A stretch of 64,000 nt of DNA from Agreia pratensis (GCF_900177685.1 NZ_FXAY01000001.1:930001-994000); one strand, 5' to 3'. Shown: positions 44,859 through 54,053, counted from the first letter of the stretch. Program-made: numbers and translations. The notes: generated by a model not told the origin, from the sequence alone.

Positions 44859-46268
44859 CTACGAATCGAATCCGATGCCGAACGCCTCCATCGCACGGAT
44901 GAGTACTCCATCGCGCCCGCCATTCGCATCGGAGCGAGCGATCGCGTGACGCATCGTCTGAATCGCAGGGTAGGCGATGGGTTCGGGAGGGATGGGGAAC
45001 GGCTTGACCGTGGAGAAGGCGAGGCTGGTGCGTTCCGTCACGGCTCCCTCGAGCAGGTCGAGCATCACGGCCGCGCCGAAACGAGTCGCACCGACGCCCA
45101 GACCGGTGTAGCCCGAGCTGTATGCGACCGTCCCTCCGTGGGCAGTGCCCTGAAACGAGACGAACTTCGTCGACATGTCGATCATGCCGCCCCAGGCATG
45201 ACTGAACCGAATGCCTCGAAGGCCCGGGTGGGCCGTGAAGAAGTGATCGGCGAGCCGCTCGAAGGTCTCGGGCCGCTGATCGTACTCGGGCCGGATGCGG
45301 CGGCCCCGGTGATACACGGCATCGTAGCCGCCCCACAGAATGCGATCGTCGGCGGTCTTGCGGTAATAGTGAAACTGACGCGACATATCGGTCATGCCGT
45401 GTCGCCCCGTCCATCCGATCTGCTCGAGCTGAGCACGGTTGAGCGGCTCCGTGACCAGCACGTAATCGTAGATCGGCACAGTTCTCAGTGCGTTGCGCTT
45501 GAGCAGTGACGGAAATCCGTTTGTGGCCAGCGCCACCCGCCTGGCCGTGATTCGGCCGCGCTCGGTGACGGCGATCGCGGAGCCGTCGTGGCGCTCCAGT
45601 TTCGTGACACGGGTGCCTTCATAGATGCGCACACCCAAATCCAGGCACGCCTGCCGCAGCCCCCAGGCCAGCTTGGCCGGATGCACGAGGGCGAGCTGAT
45701 CCTTCTCGAAGATCGCTCCACGCACGACCGGCGAGCGGGTGTACTCGGCCAGAGCTTCGCCCTCGAGCACCTGAGCTGCGCCGCGGCGAAGTTCGTCGAG
45801 CTGATGGGGCTCTGTGGCCACGGAAAGAACGCCGTCCTCCTCCCACTCGGCGTCGATGTTGTAGCGCACCAAGGTGGCCCGCATCTCGTCGAAGTTCTCG
45901 CGCGCGAGCGCCTCGATCTGCGGCAGCTCATCCGCGAAATGGCGTGCGCCGTTGTCTTCGCCGTGGGTGAGTGATGCTTCGACGAAGCCGCCGTTGCGCC
46001 CGGAGGCGGCCCATGCGATGCGACTCGCCTCGACAAGCAGCACCTCTCGACTCGGGTCGCGCTCCTTGGCCTGAAGCGCGGTCCAGAGGCCGCAGAAGCC
46101 ACCTCCCACCACGAGCAGATCGGTGCTCGCATCAGAATCCAGTGGGGGCAGTGCCGCCGGTCGCCGCCCATCGAGCCAGAATGGCACGGGCGAGGCGCCG
46201 CGCAACGACTCTCGGAGTTCGGCCCGCGGGAGCCGCACATCGTGCCCGTACGTTGCGGCGTCGGTCAT
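44859..46268 (-). CDS. FAD-dependent oxidoreductase (DAO family, gamma-glutamylputrescine oxidase-like)
   Basis: 469 aa. The dinucleotide fold is DLLVVGGGFCGLWTALQAKE (about 50-69), then GRNGGFVEASL (FAD contact, as in PuuB-like oxidases). Later come SRQFHYYRKTADDRILWGG and the C-terminal YSSGYTGLGVGATRFGA. It would oxidise a primary or secondary amine, producing an aldehyde and hydrogen peroxide. The ATG overlaps the ATPase stop (ATGA), so it is the sixth gene of the Opp operon. The amine is presumably delivered by that importer. Confidence 0.88.
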   Translation of the reverse strand: MTDAATYGHDVRLPRAELRESLRGASPVPFWLDGRRPAALPPLDSDASTDLLVVGGGFCGLWTALQAKERDPSREVLLVEASRIAWAASGRNGGFVEASLTHGEDNGARHFADELPQIEALARENFDEMRATLVRYNIDAEWEEDGVLSVATEPHQLDELRRGAAQVLEGEALAEYTRSPVVRGAIFEKDQLALVHPAKLAWGLRQACLDLGVRIYEGTRVTKLERHDGSAIAVTERGRITARRVALATNGFPSLLKRNALRTVPIYDYVLVTEPLNRAQLEQIGWTGRHGMTDMSRQFHYYRKTADDRILWGGYDAVYHRGRRIRPEYDQRPETFERLADHFFTAHPGLRGIRFSHAWGGMIDMSTKFVSFQGTAHGGTVAYSSGYTGLGVGATRFGAAVMLDLLEGAVTERTSLAFSTVKPFPIPPEPIAYPAIQTMRHAIARSDANGGRDGVLIRAMEAFGIGFDS

Positions 46269-47086
46269 GACGTCTCTTTCATCGAGTCGAGTTCGAGCCT
46301 GCCACGGCGCACACGATCGAGATCCCAGCCGGGGCGTGGCACCGAGTCGAGCAGAAGTCGTGTGTATGGATGCTGCGGATCGGCCAGCACCTGCTCCGTC
46401 TGCCCGGCCTCGACCACTCGTCCCGAGCGCATGACGATGACATCGGTGGTGATGTAACGCACCACCGCCAGATCGTGGCTCACGAACACATAGGACATGC
46501 CGGTGTCTCGACGGATGTTGTCGAGGAGCACGAGTACCTGAGCCTGGATCGACACGTCGAGCGCGGCGACCGCCTCATCGAGAACGAGGATGGCGGGTTC
46601 GATTCCCAGAGCGCGGGCGATGGCCGCCCTCTGCCGCTGACCGCCCGACAGGGTGCGAGGCAGGGCTCCCCCTTGGCGTGTGCTGAGACCCACCTGATCG
46701 AGCAGTTCGGCGACACGGGCCTGTCGACGCTCACGCGACCAGTCGAAGTGCAGGCGCAGCGGCTCCTCGAGCGCCTCGGCGATCGTGATCCGTGGGTCGA
46801 ACGAATGGAACGGGTCCTGGAAGATCATCTGCACGAGCCGCGCCCGTCCGCGCCGGCCACTTCCCGTGGCCCCGGGGAACTCCACCGATCCCGAGCTCGG
46901 GCTTTCGAGGCCGACGATCATGCGCGCGGTCGTCGACTTGCCCGACCCCGACTCACCGACCACGCCGAGCGAGGAGCCACGCTTCAACGAGAACGACACG
47001 TCGTCGACCGCGACCGTCGATTTGAACAGCTTGCTCAATCCCGTGGCGCGAAGCACGGTCTCGCCATTCTGTGAGTCGCTCATCAT
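46265..47086 (-). CDS. Opp-type ABC transporter ATPase (F subunit), second system
   Basis: 273 aa from ATG 47086 (ATGA overlap; a second ATG follows at once). Walker A is GESGSGKSTTARM, the signature is LSGGQRQR, Walker B is ILVLDEAVAALD (Ala where the family usually has Pro after the catalytic Glu), and the switch is FVSHDLAVV. HPYTRLLLDSVPRPG is the usual C-terminal segment. It pairs with the D subunit upstream to energise the amine-linked importer. Confidence 0.9.
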   Translation of the reverse strand: MMSDSQNGETVLRATGLSKLFKSTVAVDDVSFSLKRGSSLGVVGESGSGKSTTARMIVGLESPSSGSVEFPGATGSGRRGRARLVQMIFQDPFHSFDPRITIAEALEEPLRLHFDWSRERRQARVAELLDQVGLSTRQGGALPRTLSGGQRQRAAIARALGIEPAILVLDEAVAALDVSIQAQVLVLLDNIRRDTGMSYVFVSHDLAVVRYITTDVIVMRSGRVVEAGQTEQVLADPQHPYTRLLLDSVPRPGWDLDRVRRGRLELDSMKETS

Positions 47087-48090
47087 GCCGCCTTCTCGTC
47101 GCCGGGCATTATGCAGGCCACCTCCGTCGCACGCGACGGACGCAGGGCGGGAACTTCGGTGGCGCAGGCGGGCACCGCTATCGGGCAGCGGTCGCGGAAG
47201 GCGCAGCCTGCTGGCGCCTCCGCCAGCGCAAGCGGCCGACCCACGATCGGGGTGAGCGTCGCCCGCTCACCGGTGAGGCGGGGGTTCGAGCCGAGCAGCC
47301 CGACGGTGTAGGGATGCTGCGGTTCGGCGAAGATGGCGGATGCCGCGCCCGTCTCGACCACGCGCCCGGCGTACATCACGACGATGCGGTCGCAGAGCGC
47401 CGCGGCAAGTTCGAGGTCATGAGTGACGAAGAGCATCCCGGTGCCGGACTCGGCTTGCAGCCGCTTGAGCAATGCGACGACCTCGGCCTGGGTCGTGACG
47501 TCGAGGGCCGTCGTGGCCTCGTCTGCCAACACCAGTCGGGGTCCGATCGAGAGCGCACCCGCGATCACGATGCGTTGGAGCATGCCGCCGGAGAATTCGT
47601 GCGGAAAACGCCGCATCGCTCGCGCGGGGTCGCGGATGCCGACCTCCTCGAGCAGGCCGATCGCCGTGCGATTGGCCTCGGCGCGCCCGACGCCGCGGGC
47701 CCTCAGCCCCTCGGTGAGAAAGTCGCCGAGCCGACGCACCGGATTCACCGAGCTGCGCGGATCCTGGAAGATCATCGAGGCCCGCGTACGCCGCAGCTCG
47801 AGCAGCTGCGCCGCGGATGCGCCGATCACCTCGACGCCGTCGACCACGACAGACCCGGTGGTGATGGCGTGTCCGGGGAAGAGTCCGAGAGCCGAGCGCG
47901 ACGTGACGCTCTTGCCCGAGCCGGATTCGCCGACGAGTCCGACGATCTCGCCCTTCGCGACGCTCAGGCTCACCTTGTCGAGAAGGGGGCGAGATTCGCC
48001 ATCGACCTGCACGGTGATCGACAGGCCCGAGATCTCCAAGGGGGCGGCAGCGGCCGCTGCCGCGGAGGAATTCGTTGCAGTGGACATCAT
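47083..48090 (-). CDS. Opp-type ABC transporter ATPase (D subunit), second system
   Basis: 335 aa from ATG 48090 (ATGA overlap). Walker A is GESGSGKSVTSRS, the signature FSGGMLQR, Walker B LVLADEATTALD and the switch FVTHDLELA. The C-terminal oligo_HPY region has the cysteine motif C-AFRDR-C-PIAVPA-C and a later Cys, the site that in Opp/Dpp ATPases can bind an iron-sulfur cluster. The N-terminus carries a run of Ala. It is coupled at both ends. Confidence 0.9.
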   Translation of the reverse strand: MMSTATNSSAAAAAAAPLEISGLSITVQVDGESRPLLDKVSLSVAKGEIVGLVGESGSGKSVTSRSALGLFPGHAITTGSVVVDGVEVIGASAAQLLELRRTRASMIFQDPRSSVNPVRRLGDFLTEGLRARGVGRAEANRTAIGLLEEVGIRDPARAMRRFPHEFSGGMLQRIVIAGALSIGPRLVLADEATTALDVTTQAEVVALLKRLQAESGTGMLFVTHDLELAAALCDRIVVMYAGRVVETGAASAIFAEPQHPYTVGLLGSNPRLTGERATLTPIVGRPLALAEAPAGCAFRDRCPIAVPACATEVPALRPSRATEVACIMPGDEKAA

Positions 48091-48965
48091 CGAGCACTCC
48101 TGGAGGCGAGGCTGAAGCGGTCTGACAGCGACTCGCCGAGTACGTTGACGGCGAGGACGGTGAGAATGACCGCCATACCGGGGAACAGGATGCTCCAGAG
48201 ATTGCCCTGGAGCACGGCGCTCTGGCTCTGCGCGATCATCGAGCCCCAGTCTGCCGCTGGCGGCTGCACACCGAGGCCCAAGTACGAGAGCGCCGCGATA
48301 TCGAGCATGGCGTAACCGAAGGTCAGCGTCGCCTGAGCGAGCAGGACCGGAGCGATGTTCGGGAAGATATGCCGCACCGTGATGGCGAGCTCGGAGAAGC
48401 CCATGACGGCGTGGCTGCCCACATAAGGCTTCGCCTGTTCCTGGATAGCCGCCGAACGCACGATGCGCCCCACGAAGGGAATGTAACCGAGCGCGAGCGC
48501 GCAGATCGGGGCGGTGAGTCCCGGACCGAAGACGGCCACGGCGAGCAGCGCCAACAGCAGCGTCGGGAAGGCGAAGACGATGTCCATGGCGCGCGAGACG
48601 ATCATGTCGAATGCGCCGCCGATGCGTGCCGCGGCGAGGCCGAGCAGAGCACCGACGGCGGTCGTGATGACGGCGACGGCGAGCGGCGCCAGCAGACTGA
48701 GCTGGGCTCCGATCAGCAGGCGGGAAAGCGTGTCGCGACCTGTGCCGTCGGTGCCGAGCAGATGTTCACTCGTCGGCCCCGCCGAAGAGTTCAGGATGTC
48801 GGTGGCGTCGGGCGCATACGGCGTTATCACTGGCGCGAGCACAGAAGCGACCGCGACGATGCCGAGGAGCGCTATGGATGCGACGACCAGAGCGGATGGC
48901 CGCGTCCGACGGCGTGTGCGTCGAGCGGTCCCCGCGAGGGCCAGACCGACAGTGTCGAGGCTCAT
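48087..48965 (-). CDS. Opp-type ABC transporter permease (C subunit), second system
   Basis: 292 aa. A basic N-terminus (ARRTRRRTRPS) precedes six helices. LLGTDGTGRDTLSRLLIGAQ is the DppC hallmark (G-T-D-x-x-G-R-D-x-x-S-R). The EAA loop is near EQAKPYVGSHAVMGFSELAI, and the end reads SYLGLGVQPPAADWGSMIA. It forms the membrane channel with the B subunit. It overlaps its neighbours as ATGA. Confidence 0.9.
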   Translation of the reverse strand: MSLDTVGLALAGTARRTRRRTRPSALVVASIALLGIVAVASVLAPVITPYAPDATDILNSSAGPTSEHLLGTDGTGRDTLSRLLIGAQLSLLAPLAVAVITTAVGALLGLAAARIGGAFDMIVSRAMDIVFAFPTLLLALLAVAVFGPGLTAPICALALGYIPFVGRIVRSAAIQEQAKPYVGSHAVMGFSELAITVRHIFPNIAPVLLAQATLTFGYAMLDIAALSYLGLGVQPPAADWGSMIAQSQSAVLQGNLWSILFPGMAVILTVLAVNVLGESLSDRFSLASRSAR

Positions 48966-49912
48966 CGGAGTCCTCCTACCGCGCGAACACGCGCATCGAC
49001 GAAAGGCAGCGCGAGGTCTGCGATCGTGCTGGTCACGACGAAGAGCCCCACTGAGAGCAACGAGATGGCCTGCACGACAGGAAAGTCTCGGCGCGCGATC
49101 GACACGACGAGCAACTGACCGATGCCGTCGACACCGAACGCCGTCTCGACGATAGCCGTGCCGATGAAGAGCGCGGCGAGCAGCAACGCCGTGATGGTCA
49201 TCATCGGGCCCACCGAATTGCGCACGACGTGACGGCGCAGGATGTCCATGCGGGCCACTCCACGGCTACGCGCCACCTCGACGTGCTCGCTCACGAGCTC
49301 TTCGCGGAACGTCGCCCGCATGATGCGCGCGACCAGACCGAAAGTGGCGACCATGAGCGCGATAGCCGGCAGGGTGAGGTGGTAGACCATGTCGCCGAAC
49401 CCGTCCCCCGAACCGGTCGCGGGGAACATCCGGAGCTGCACAGCGAAGACGCCCAGCAGCACTAGGGCCACCACGAACGAGGGCGTCGCGATCGAGAGGC
49501 TGGTGACCACGAGCCCGATTCGATCGATGATCCCCGGTCGGGTAGCCGAGACGAGGGCCATGCCGAGTCCCAGCACAAGAGAGAGTGCGGCTGCGTAGAG
49601 CACCAGGGTGACGGTGGTCGGCATACGAGCAGCGAGCAGGTCGTTCACCGATGACCCGTAGACCATCGACTGGCCGAAATCGAGCTGCAGCACGCTCCCC
49701 AGCCAATGCGTGAAACCACTCACGAAGCCCTGGTTCAGACCGAGCTTCTCGCGCAGTGCCGCCCTCTGCTCGGAGGTGAGCCGCGTGCCGGCGGTGATCG
49801 CCGAAACCGGATCGCCGGGGATGAGCCGGAGGCTGCCGTAGATGACTACGGCAGCCACGCCCATCGTGACGATCGCGGCGAGCAGCCGTGATCCGATCAA
49901 GCGGAAGATCAC
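48962..49912 (-). CDS. Opp-type ABC transporter permease (B subunit), second system
   Basis: 316 aa from GTG 49912, which overlaps the binding-protein stop as GTGA, the coupling used by every other junction in this operon. An ATG at 49936 would overlap by 28 bases and is less likely. The N-terminal helix and SLRLIPGDPVSAI are typical of OppB, as are FGQSMVYGSSVNDLLAARMP (loop) and VARSRGVARMDILRRHVVRN (EAA). Confidence 0.88.
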   Translation of the reverse strand: MIFRLIGSRLLAAIVTMGVAAVVIYGSLRLIPGDPVSAITAGTRLTSEQRAALREKLGLNQGFVSGFTHWLGSVLQLDFGQSMVYGSSVNDLLAARMPTTVTLVLYAAALSLVLGLGMALVSATRPGIIDRIGLVVTSLSIATPSFVVALVLLGVFAVQLRMFPATGSGDGFGDMVYHLTLPAIALMVATFGLVARIMRATFREELVSEHVEVARSRGVARMDILRRHVVRNSVGPMMTITALLLAALFIGTAIVETAFGVDGIGQLLVVSIARRDFPVVQAISLLSVGLFVVTSTIADLALPFVDARVRAVGGLR

Positions 49913-51531
49913 TTGCCGCCCAAGCTGGCCAGCCATGGCGAGTACAGGTAGGACGGTGCCGGGGTGAGACCCGCCAGCTTGCTCGAGTAGTAGGTGTTGA
50001 CGTACTGAGAGACAAGAGGGATCTTGGTCGCATCGGCGGTGAGCAGAGCCTGAGCCTTGGTGACCAGCTCTGCTCGGGCATCGTCGTCGCTGGTCTTGAT
50101 CGCCTGCGCCAGCGTCTCGTCGAACTCAGGATTGGAGTAGCCCGCGAAGTTGTAGTAGCTGCCAGTGGTCGAGTACTCGTAGTAGGCGGCGGGCTCGGGG
50201 AAGTCGAGGTAGCCGGTGGTCAGGAACACGTCGATACCCGCGCGAGCTGCCGGATCGTCGCTGAAAATGCCAGAGTATTCAGCGGGCTGCATCGGCTTGA
50301 GCGTGACCTTGAGGCCGATGCCCTTGGCGTTATCGGCGACCACCGCGGCGATTTTGGTGTCTTCCTCACTGCTCGCTGCGTAAGCGAGCACGATCTCAGA
50401 GCCGTCGTACGAGGATTCGCTGAGCAGCTTCTTCGCCTCGTCGAGGTTCTGGGTTGGTGCGGGCAGCGCGTCGTAGGCCTTCTGGTATATGTCCTTCGAG
50501 TAGCCCCACGCCGACGGTGGCACGATCGCCCTGATCGGCTCGGCGGTCCCGCGGTAGATGGACGACGCTATTCCGTCGTAGTCGATGACGGCTTTGAGGG
50601 CGGCGCGTGTCTTGACATCGGCGAGGCTCCCCTTGAGGTTGGCAACGGACATCGACTCAAGCTTGTAGCTCTTGTTGAACAGCAGATTGCCGATTCCGCT
50701 GAGAGAGTCGAAGGAGGAGACCGGCACCATGAAGGAGCCGTCGACGGAACCGGAGCGCAGCGCAGCGACTTGAGCCGACGGGTCCGAGGTGAAGGTGAAC
50801 GTCGCCGAGCCCACGAGCGGGGTCACGTCTTTGTTCCACCAGGAATCGTTCTTCTTCACGGTGATGTCTGAGCCTGAAGACCAGGTGCCCAAGGAGTAAG
50901 GACCCGTGCACATCACGCCGCCCGAGGCTGTGCCGAAATCGGCACCCGCAGACTCGGCGAAGGCCTTCTCCACCACGCTGAAGGCCGGGGTGGCGAAGAA
51001 TTGCGGCATCATCGCGTTGGGTTCGTTCGTCGCGATGGTGACCTCATCGGGAGCGGTCGCTGTGACCGTCGCCCCCGAACTCGCCCACGCTGTCCACGAC
51101 GAGCCGAGTGCGGGGTCGAGGATGCGGTTGATGCTGTAGACGACGTCGTCTGCGGTCATCGCTTTGCCATCCCAGAAGGTGACCCCGGGGCGAAGATGGG
51201 CAACGTAGGTGGTGTCGTTGATCTTGTCGATCGATGTTGCGAGGCCGGGCTGCAATTCGCCGGAGGGGGTCTGCGTCATGAGCGACTCGCAGAGGTTCGC
51301 GACGACCGTGCTGTTCGACTCGACAGCAGATTGAGCCGGGTCGAGGCTGTAGGGCTCGCCATCCGGCAGGTTCCACGTGACGGAGTCGACGGGTGCCGTA
51401 GCGGCGGACACGTTGTCGACCAGCTTCGGAGTGAAAGCGCTCGTGCTGGAGCCGCTGTTGCTGCAGGCACTCAGCAACAGCACCGAACCGGCCACGCCGG
51501 CCGTCATGAGGATGATTCGTTTGCGATTCAT
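49909..51531 (-). CDS. Opp-type ABC transporter substrate-binding lipoprotein, second system
   Basis: 540 aa. The signal peptide ends in the lipobox L-S-A-C (Cys about 23). The mature protein is of family SBP_bac_5: LRPGVTFWDGKAMTADDVVYS, LADVKTRAALKAVIDYDGI and AKKLLSESSYDGSEI are characteristic. It heads the six-gene operon that ends with the FAD oxidase. Its promoter region holds the GTCA-N4-TGAC palindrome. The ligand is unknown; context suggests a nitrogenous compound. Confidence 0.9.
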   Translation of the reverse strand: MNRKRIILMTAGVAGSVLLLSACSNSGSSTSAFTPKLVDNVSAATAPVDSVTWNLPDGEPYSLDPAQSAVESNSTVVANLCESLMTQTPSGELQPGLATSIDKINDTTYVAHLRPGVTFWDGKAMTADDVVYSINRILDPALGSSWTAWASSGATVTATAPDEVTIATNEPNAMMPQFFATPAFSVVEKAFAESAGADFGTASGGVMCTGPYSLGTWSSGSDITVKKNDSWWNKDVTPLVGSATFTFTSDPSAQVAALRSGSVDGSFMVPVSSFDSLSGIGNLLFNKSYKLESMSVANLKGSLADVKTRAALKAVIDYDGIASSIYRGTAEPIRAIVPPSAWGYSKDIYQKAYDALPAPTQNLDEAKKLLSESSYDGSEIVLAYAASSEEDTKIAAVVADNAKGIGLKVTLKPMQPAEYSGIFSDDPAARAGIDVFLTTGYLDFPEPAAYYEYSTTGSYYNFAGYSNPEFDETLAQAIKTSDDDARAELVTKAQALLTADATKIPLVSQYVNTYYSSKLAGLTPAPSYLYSPWLASLGGK

Positions 51532-51551
51532 GTAGTTAGTTTCTGGGTGTG

Positions 51552-51595
51552 GATATATTTAGTCAATACTGACAATGTAACGAGCATGTTAAAAT
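51552..51595. promoter_or_regulatory. divergent promoter region with operator GTCA-ATAC-TGAC
   Basis: The palindrome GTCAATACTGAC is at 51562-51573. On the minus strand it lies between TTACAT (51575-51580) and TATATC (51552-51557), a 17-base-spaced promoter for the importer. On the plus strand it overlaps CTGACA (51569-51574), a -35 for tetR with TAAAAT at 51590-51595. TAAC-N6-GTTA (51578-51591) is a second inverted repeat. Confidence 0.6.
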
Positions 51596-51620
51596 AATCG
51601 GGCGATAAGACGGGAGACTT

Positions 51621-52229
51621 ATGGGGCGACGATCTCTCGCCACAGAACGACGTCAGCAGATCATCGCTGTCACCATTCAGTGCATGTCGAAGCACGGACT
51701 CGATGGCACGACGCTCGAGCGGATCGCAGAACTCGCCGACATGGCGCGGGGGCACCTCAGGCACTTCGTCGGCAACCGCGATGAATTGCTCACCGACGCG
51801 GCTCGGGTGTTCTTTTTCGGCAACGGGGCGATGGACGAGAAAGATCTGGCCGTCGCGGTCGCCACCATGCCCATCATCCCGCGCAGCCTCGGCGTCGAGG
51901 GGGCACTCACCTTCCTCTTCGACGACTTCGTGGCGCCGAGCTCCGACAGCGCCGCCGTGACAGCATTCATCGACGCGGGTCGCACGATTCCCGCCATCCT
52001 CGAGATCGTCGCGAGCTCGTACCGAAGCATGGAGGTCTCGCTCTCCGAGATCATCAGCGACGAGCATCCACGCGCCCCCGAGGCGAGCTGTCGCCGAGTC
52101 GCCAACGCCGCGATATCGATGGCCGTGGGAACGAGCTTCCTGACCAACATCGAGTACTCCACAGAGCGCATCGCCCACGCTCTCGCGATAACCACATCAC
52201 TGATCGCCGGGCTCGATCAGTCGGACTAG
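51621..52229 (+). CDS. TetR-family regulator of the importer/oxidase/amidohydrolase genes
   Basis: 202 aa; GGGAG precedes ATG 51621. The helix-turn-helix LERIAELADMARGHLRHFVGNRDEL (about 32-56) is a slightly atypical TetR motif. The ligand domain shows VTAFIDAGRTIPAILEIVASSY. It is divergent from the binding-protein gene and convergent with the amidohydrolase (9 bases apart). A shared 15-base site in front of both transcription units suggests it controls both. Confidence 0.88.
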   Translation: MGRRSLATERRQQIIAVTIQCMSKHGLDGTTLERIAELADMARGHLRHFVGNRDELLTDAARVFFFGNGAMDEKDLAVAVATMPIIPRSLGVEGALTFLFDDFVAPSSDSAAVTAFIDAGRTIPAILEIVASSYRSMEVSLSEIISDEHPRAPEASCRRVANAAISMAVGTSFLTNIEYSTERIAHALAITTSLIAGLDQSD

Positions 52230-52238
52230 ACCCGGCGT

Positions 52239-53942
52239 TCAGAACTGCCCGAACACCACCGCTCCCTCGAAGACGACGACCACGGGCTTCACGGCGCCGA
52301 CCTGCCCTGGAGCCAGGTCGAACAGGTCATCGGAGAGCACCACGAGGTTCGCATCCTTTCCCACTTCGAGCGAGCCGACACGATCGTCGATGCGTAGTTG
52401 GCGCGCGGCAGCACTGGTGTATCCGGTGATCAAGCGCTCGAGCGTCAACCGCGAGGCGCTGCTCGGCCGCACACTCTCGGGATAGCGTTCCGCGTCGAGC
52501 GGAAACTCGGGATCGATCCGCGTCATGGCAGTCTGCATTCCGAAGAACGGGTCGGCTCGATGAAGCTCGTACTGCGTCACCACATCGCTCGCGAAGGTGA
52601 GTGTGGCGCCGCTGTCCGCGATCCGGTTGAACTCGTACATACGGCCCCAGCGCTCATCGCCAAGATGCACACGGGCTTCTTCGCCGAAATAACCGCCAGA
52701 CCAATGGTTGGTCCAGTTCACGATGATGCCGAGTTCGGCAGGGCGGTGCATATCGGCGGGGTCGACCAGCTCGCAGTGCGCGAAAGTGACCTGACAGCGC
52801 CAGGGCTCCTCCGCCTCAGTCGCTCGGCCCTGGGCGATCCCCACCGCGTCGCACGCCACCCTGAAGGCACGGTCGCCCACCATGTGGATGTGGATGTCCA
52901 GCCCCGCCCGGTTGATCATCTCAAGACAGTCGACGAGCTCGGGTGTCTCCATCTGGATTTCACCACGGTCTACGCCCGTCGGGTCTGTCGCCATCGGCTC
53001 GATCACGGCACTGTTGCCGCTCTCATTCGTGCCGTCGAGAAAGAGTTTCAGAGTGCGGATGCGGGCGCGCGCGCCGCCGAATCGCGCTTCGTAGCCGTGG
53101 GCCACCTCGATCGCCTCCGGCAATCCGGCCAGGGTGCGGAACCGCGGCGCTCCTTCGTAGTGGAAGGGGAATCGGCGTTCGCGGTCGAGTTGGGATACGG
53201 CCTCGAGAATGCGGTCGTCGTGCACGAGCGCCTCGAACAGCCCCGTCACACCGTGCCGGGTGAGGAAATCGAAGAACGGCCCCACGGTCTCCGCGGTGAC
53301 CTCCTGCGGTGGCCTCCAGTCGATGCGCTCGTACAGGCGCTCGATGAAGTGCATGTAGGCGGTCTCACGAACGTGGCCTGTCGGCTCGCCGTCGGCGTCG
53401 CGCACGAACATCTCCAGCCCCGGCCTGGGGTCGGGAGTGTCCTTCGTGACCCCGAGCAACTCGATCATTCTCGAGTTCACCCACGACGAGTGGTCACTCT
53501 GATCCTGCAGCAGCACGGGCCGGTCGCTGATCGCGGTGTCGAGGAGCTGCCTGGTCGGCGCATCGCCCGCAGAGAAGATCGTGCTCGCGTAGTACTCGAA
53601 GTAGAGGTACGGCGCCTCTTCTTTCGGATGCTCCTGGCCGTAGCGCCGCACGAAGTCGAGGATCTCCTCGAGATCGTCGGTCAGAGGAAGCGCCGTGTGC
53701 CAAGCGCTCTGAACGACCATGGTCGGATGCGTGTGGGCGTCGATCAGACCCGGCAGCACGAGCCGGCCACCCAGGTCATGCACGGGCGAATCCCCCGCAT
53801 CCGGAGCCTCATCGGCCGCACCTACGAAACAGAGCCGACCCTCGCGCACGACAACGGTATCCGCCCACGGATTCGCGGGATCCTCGGTGTAGAAGCGCCC
53901 ATTCGTGAGCGTCAGGGATGCACCGATCGGATTGTTGGTCAT
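52239..53942 (-). CDS. amidohydrolase (Amidohydro_3, YtcJ-like)
   Basis: 567 aa from ATG 53942. The metal-dependent hydrolase fold is clear: GGRLVLPGLIDAHTHPT (first metal site), DIHIHMVGDRA and VTFAHCELVD (further His ligands), FASDVV (Asp) and the C-terminal VGSLEVGKDANLVVLSDDLF. These enzymes cleave C-N bonds in amides, cyclic imides or formamide-like groups. No Shine-Dalgarno is present, and the promoter at 53950-53978 places the transcript start at the ATG, so the mRNA is probably leaderless. It may act in the same pathway as the FAD oxidase at 44859-46268. Confidence 0.88.
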   Translation of the reverse strand: MTNNPIGASLTLTNGRFYTEDPANPWADTVVVREGRLCFVGAADEAPDAGDSPVHDLGGRLVLPGLIDAHTHPTMVVQSAWHTALPLTDDLEEILDFVRRYGQEHPKEEAPYLYFEYYASTIFSAGDAPTRQLLDTAISDRPVLLQDQSDHSSWVNSRMIELLGVTKDTPDPRPGLEMFVRDADGEPTGHVRETAYMHFIERLYERIDWRPPQEVTAETVGPFFDFLTRHGVTGLFEALVHDDRILEAVSQLDRERRFPFHYEGAPRFRTLAGLPEAIEVAHGYEARFGGARARIRTLKLFLDGTNESGNSAVIEPMATDPTGVDRGEIQMETPELVDCLEMINRAGLDIHIHMVGDRAFRVACDAVGIAQGRATEAEEPWRCQVTFAHCELVDPADMHRPAELGIIVNWTNHWSGGYFGEEARVHLGDERWGRMYEFNRIADSGATLTFASDVVTQYELHRADPFFGMQTAMTRIDPEFPLDAERYPESVRPSSASRLTLERLITGYTSAAARQLRIDDRVGSLEVGKDANLVVLSDDLFDLAPGQVGAVKPVVVVFEGAVVFGQF

Positions 53943-53978
53943 AAATGACAATCTATTGCATGGCGATACCGGGGCCAA
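53938..53978 (-). promoter_or_regulatory. leaderless promoter with operator on the amidohydrolase start codon
   Basis: On the minus strand TTGGCC (53973-53978), 17 bases, TAGATT (53950-53955), then the palindrome GTCA-TTTA-TGAC (53938-53949), which contains the ATG (53940-53942). Read on the plus strand, GTCATAAATGACAAT agrees with GTCAATACTGACAAT at 51562-51576 at 12 of 15 positions. Confidence 0.65.
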
Positions 53979-54008
53979 GCACAGTCGATCGGGGAGCTTT
54001 CGACGACA

Positions 54009-54042
54009 AGGCCCCCAGCGCCACGAGCGACGCTGGGGGCCT
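54009..54042 (-). terminator. hairpin terminator after the ugpB-like gene
   Basis: Perfect 12-base arms AGGCCCCCAGCG (54009-54020) and CGCTGGGGGCCT (54031-54042), 10-base loop, starting 11 bases past the binding-protein stop. There is little T-tract, as is usual in high-GC actinobacteria. It separates the Ugp-like operon from the amidohydrolase promoter. Confidence 0.8.
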
Positions 54043-54053
54043 GCGAGGCGGCG

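Noticed and set aside
49913-49936. ATG 49936 as start of the second OppB
   Set aside because: It would overlap the binding-protein gene by 28 bases, while GTG 49912 gives the 4-base overlap used at all other junctions of the operon.
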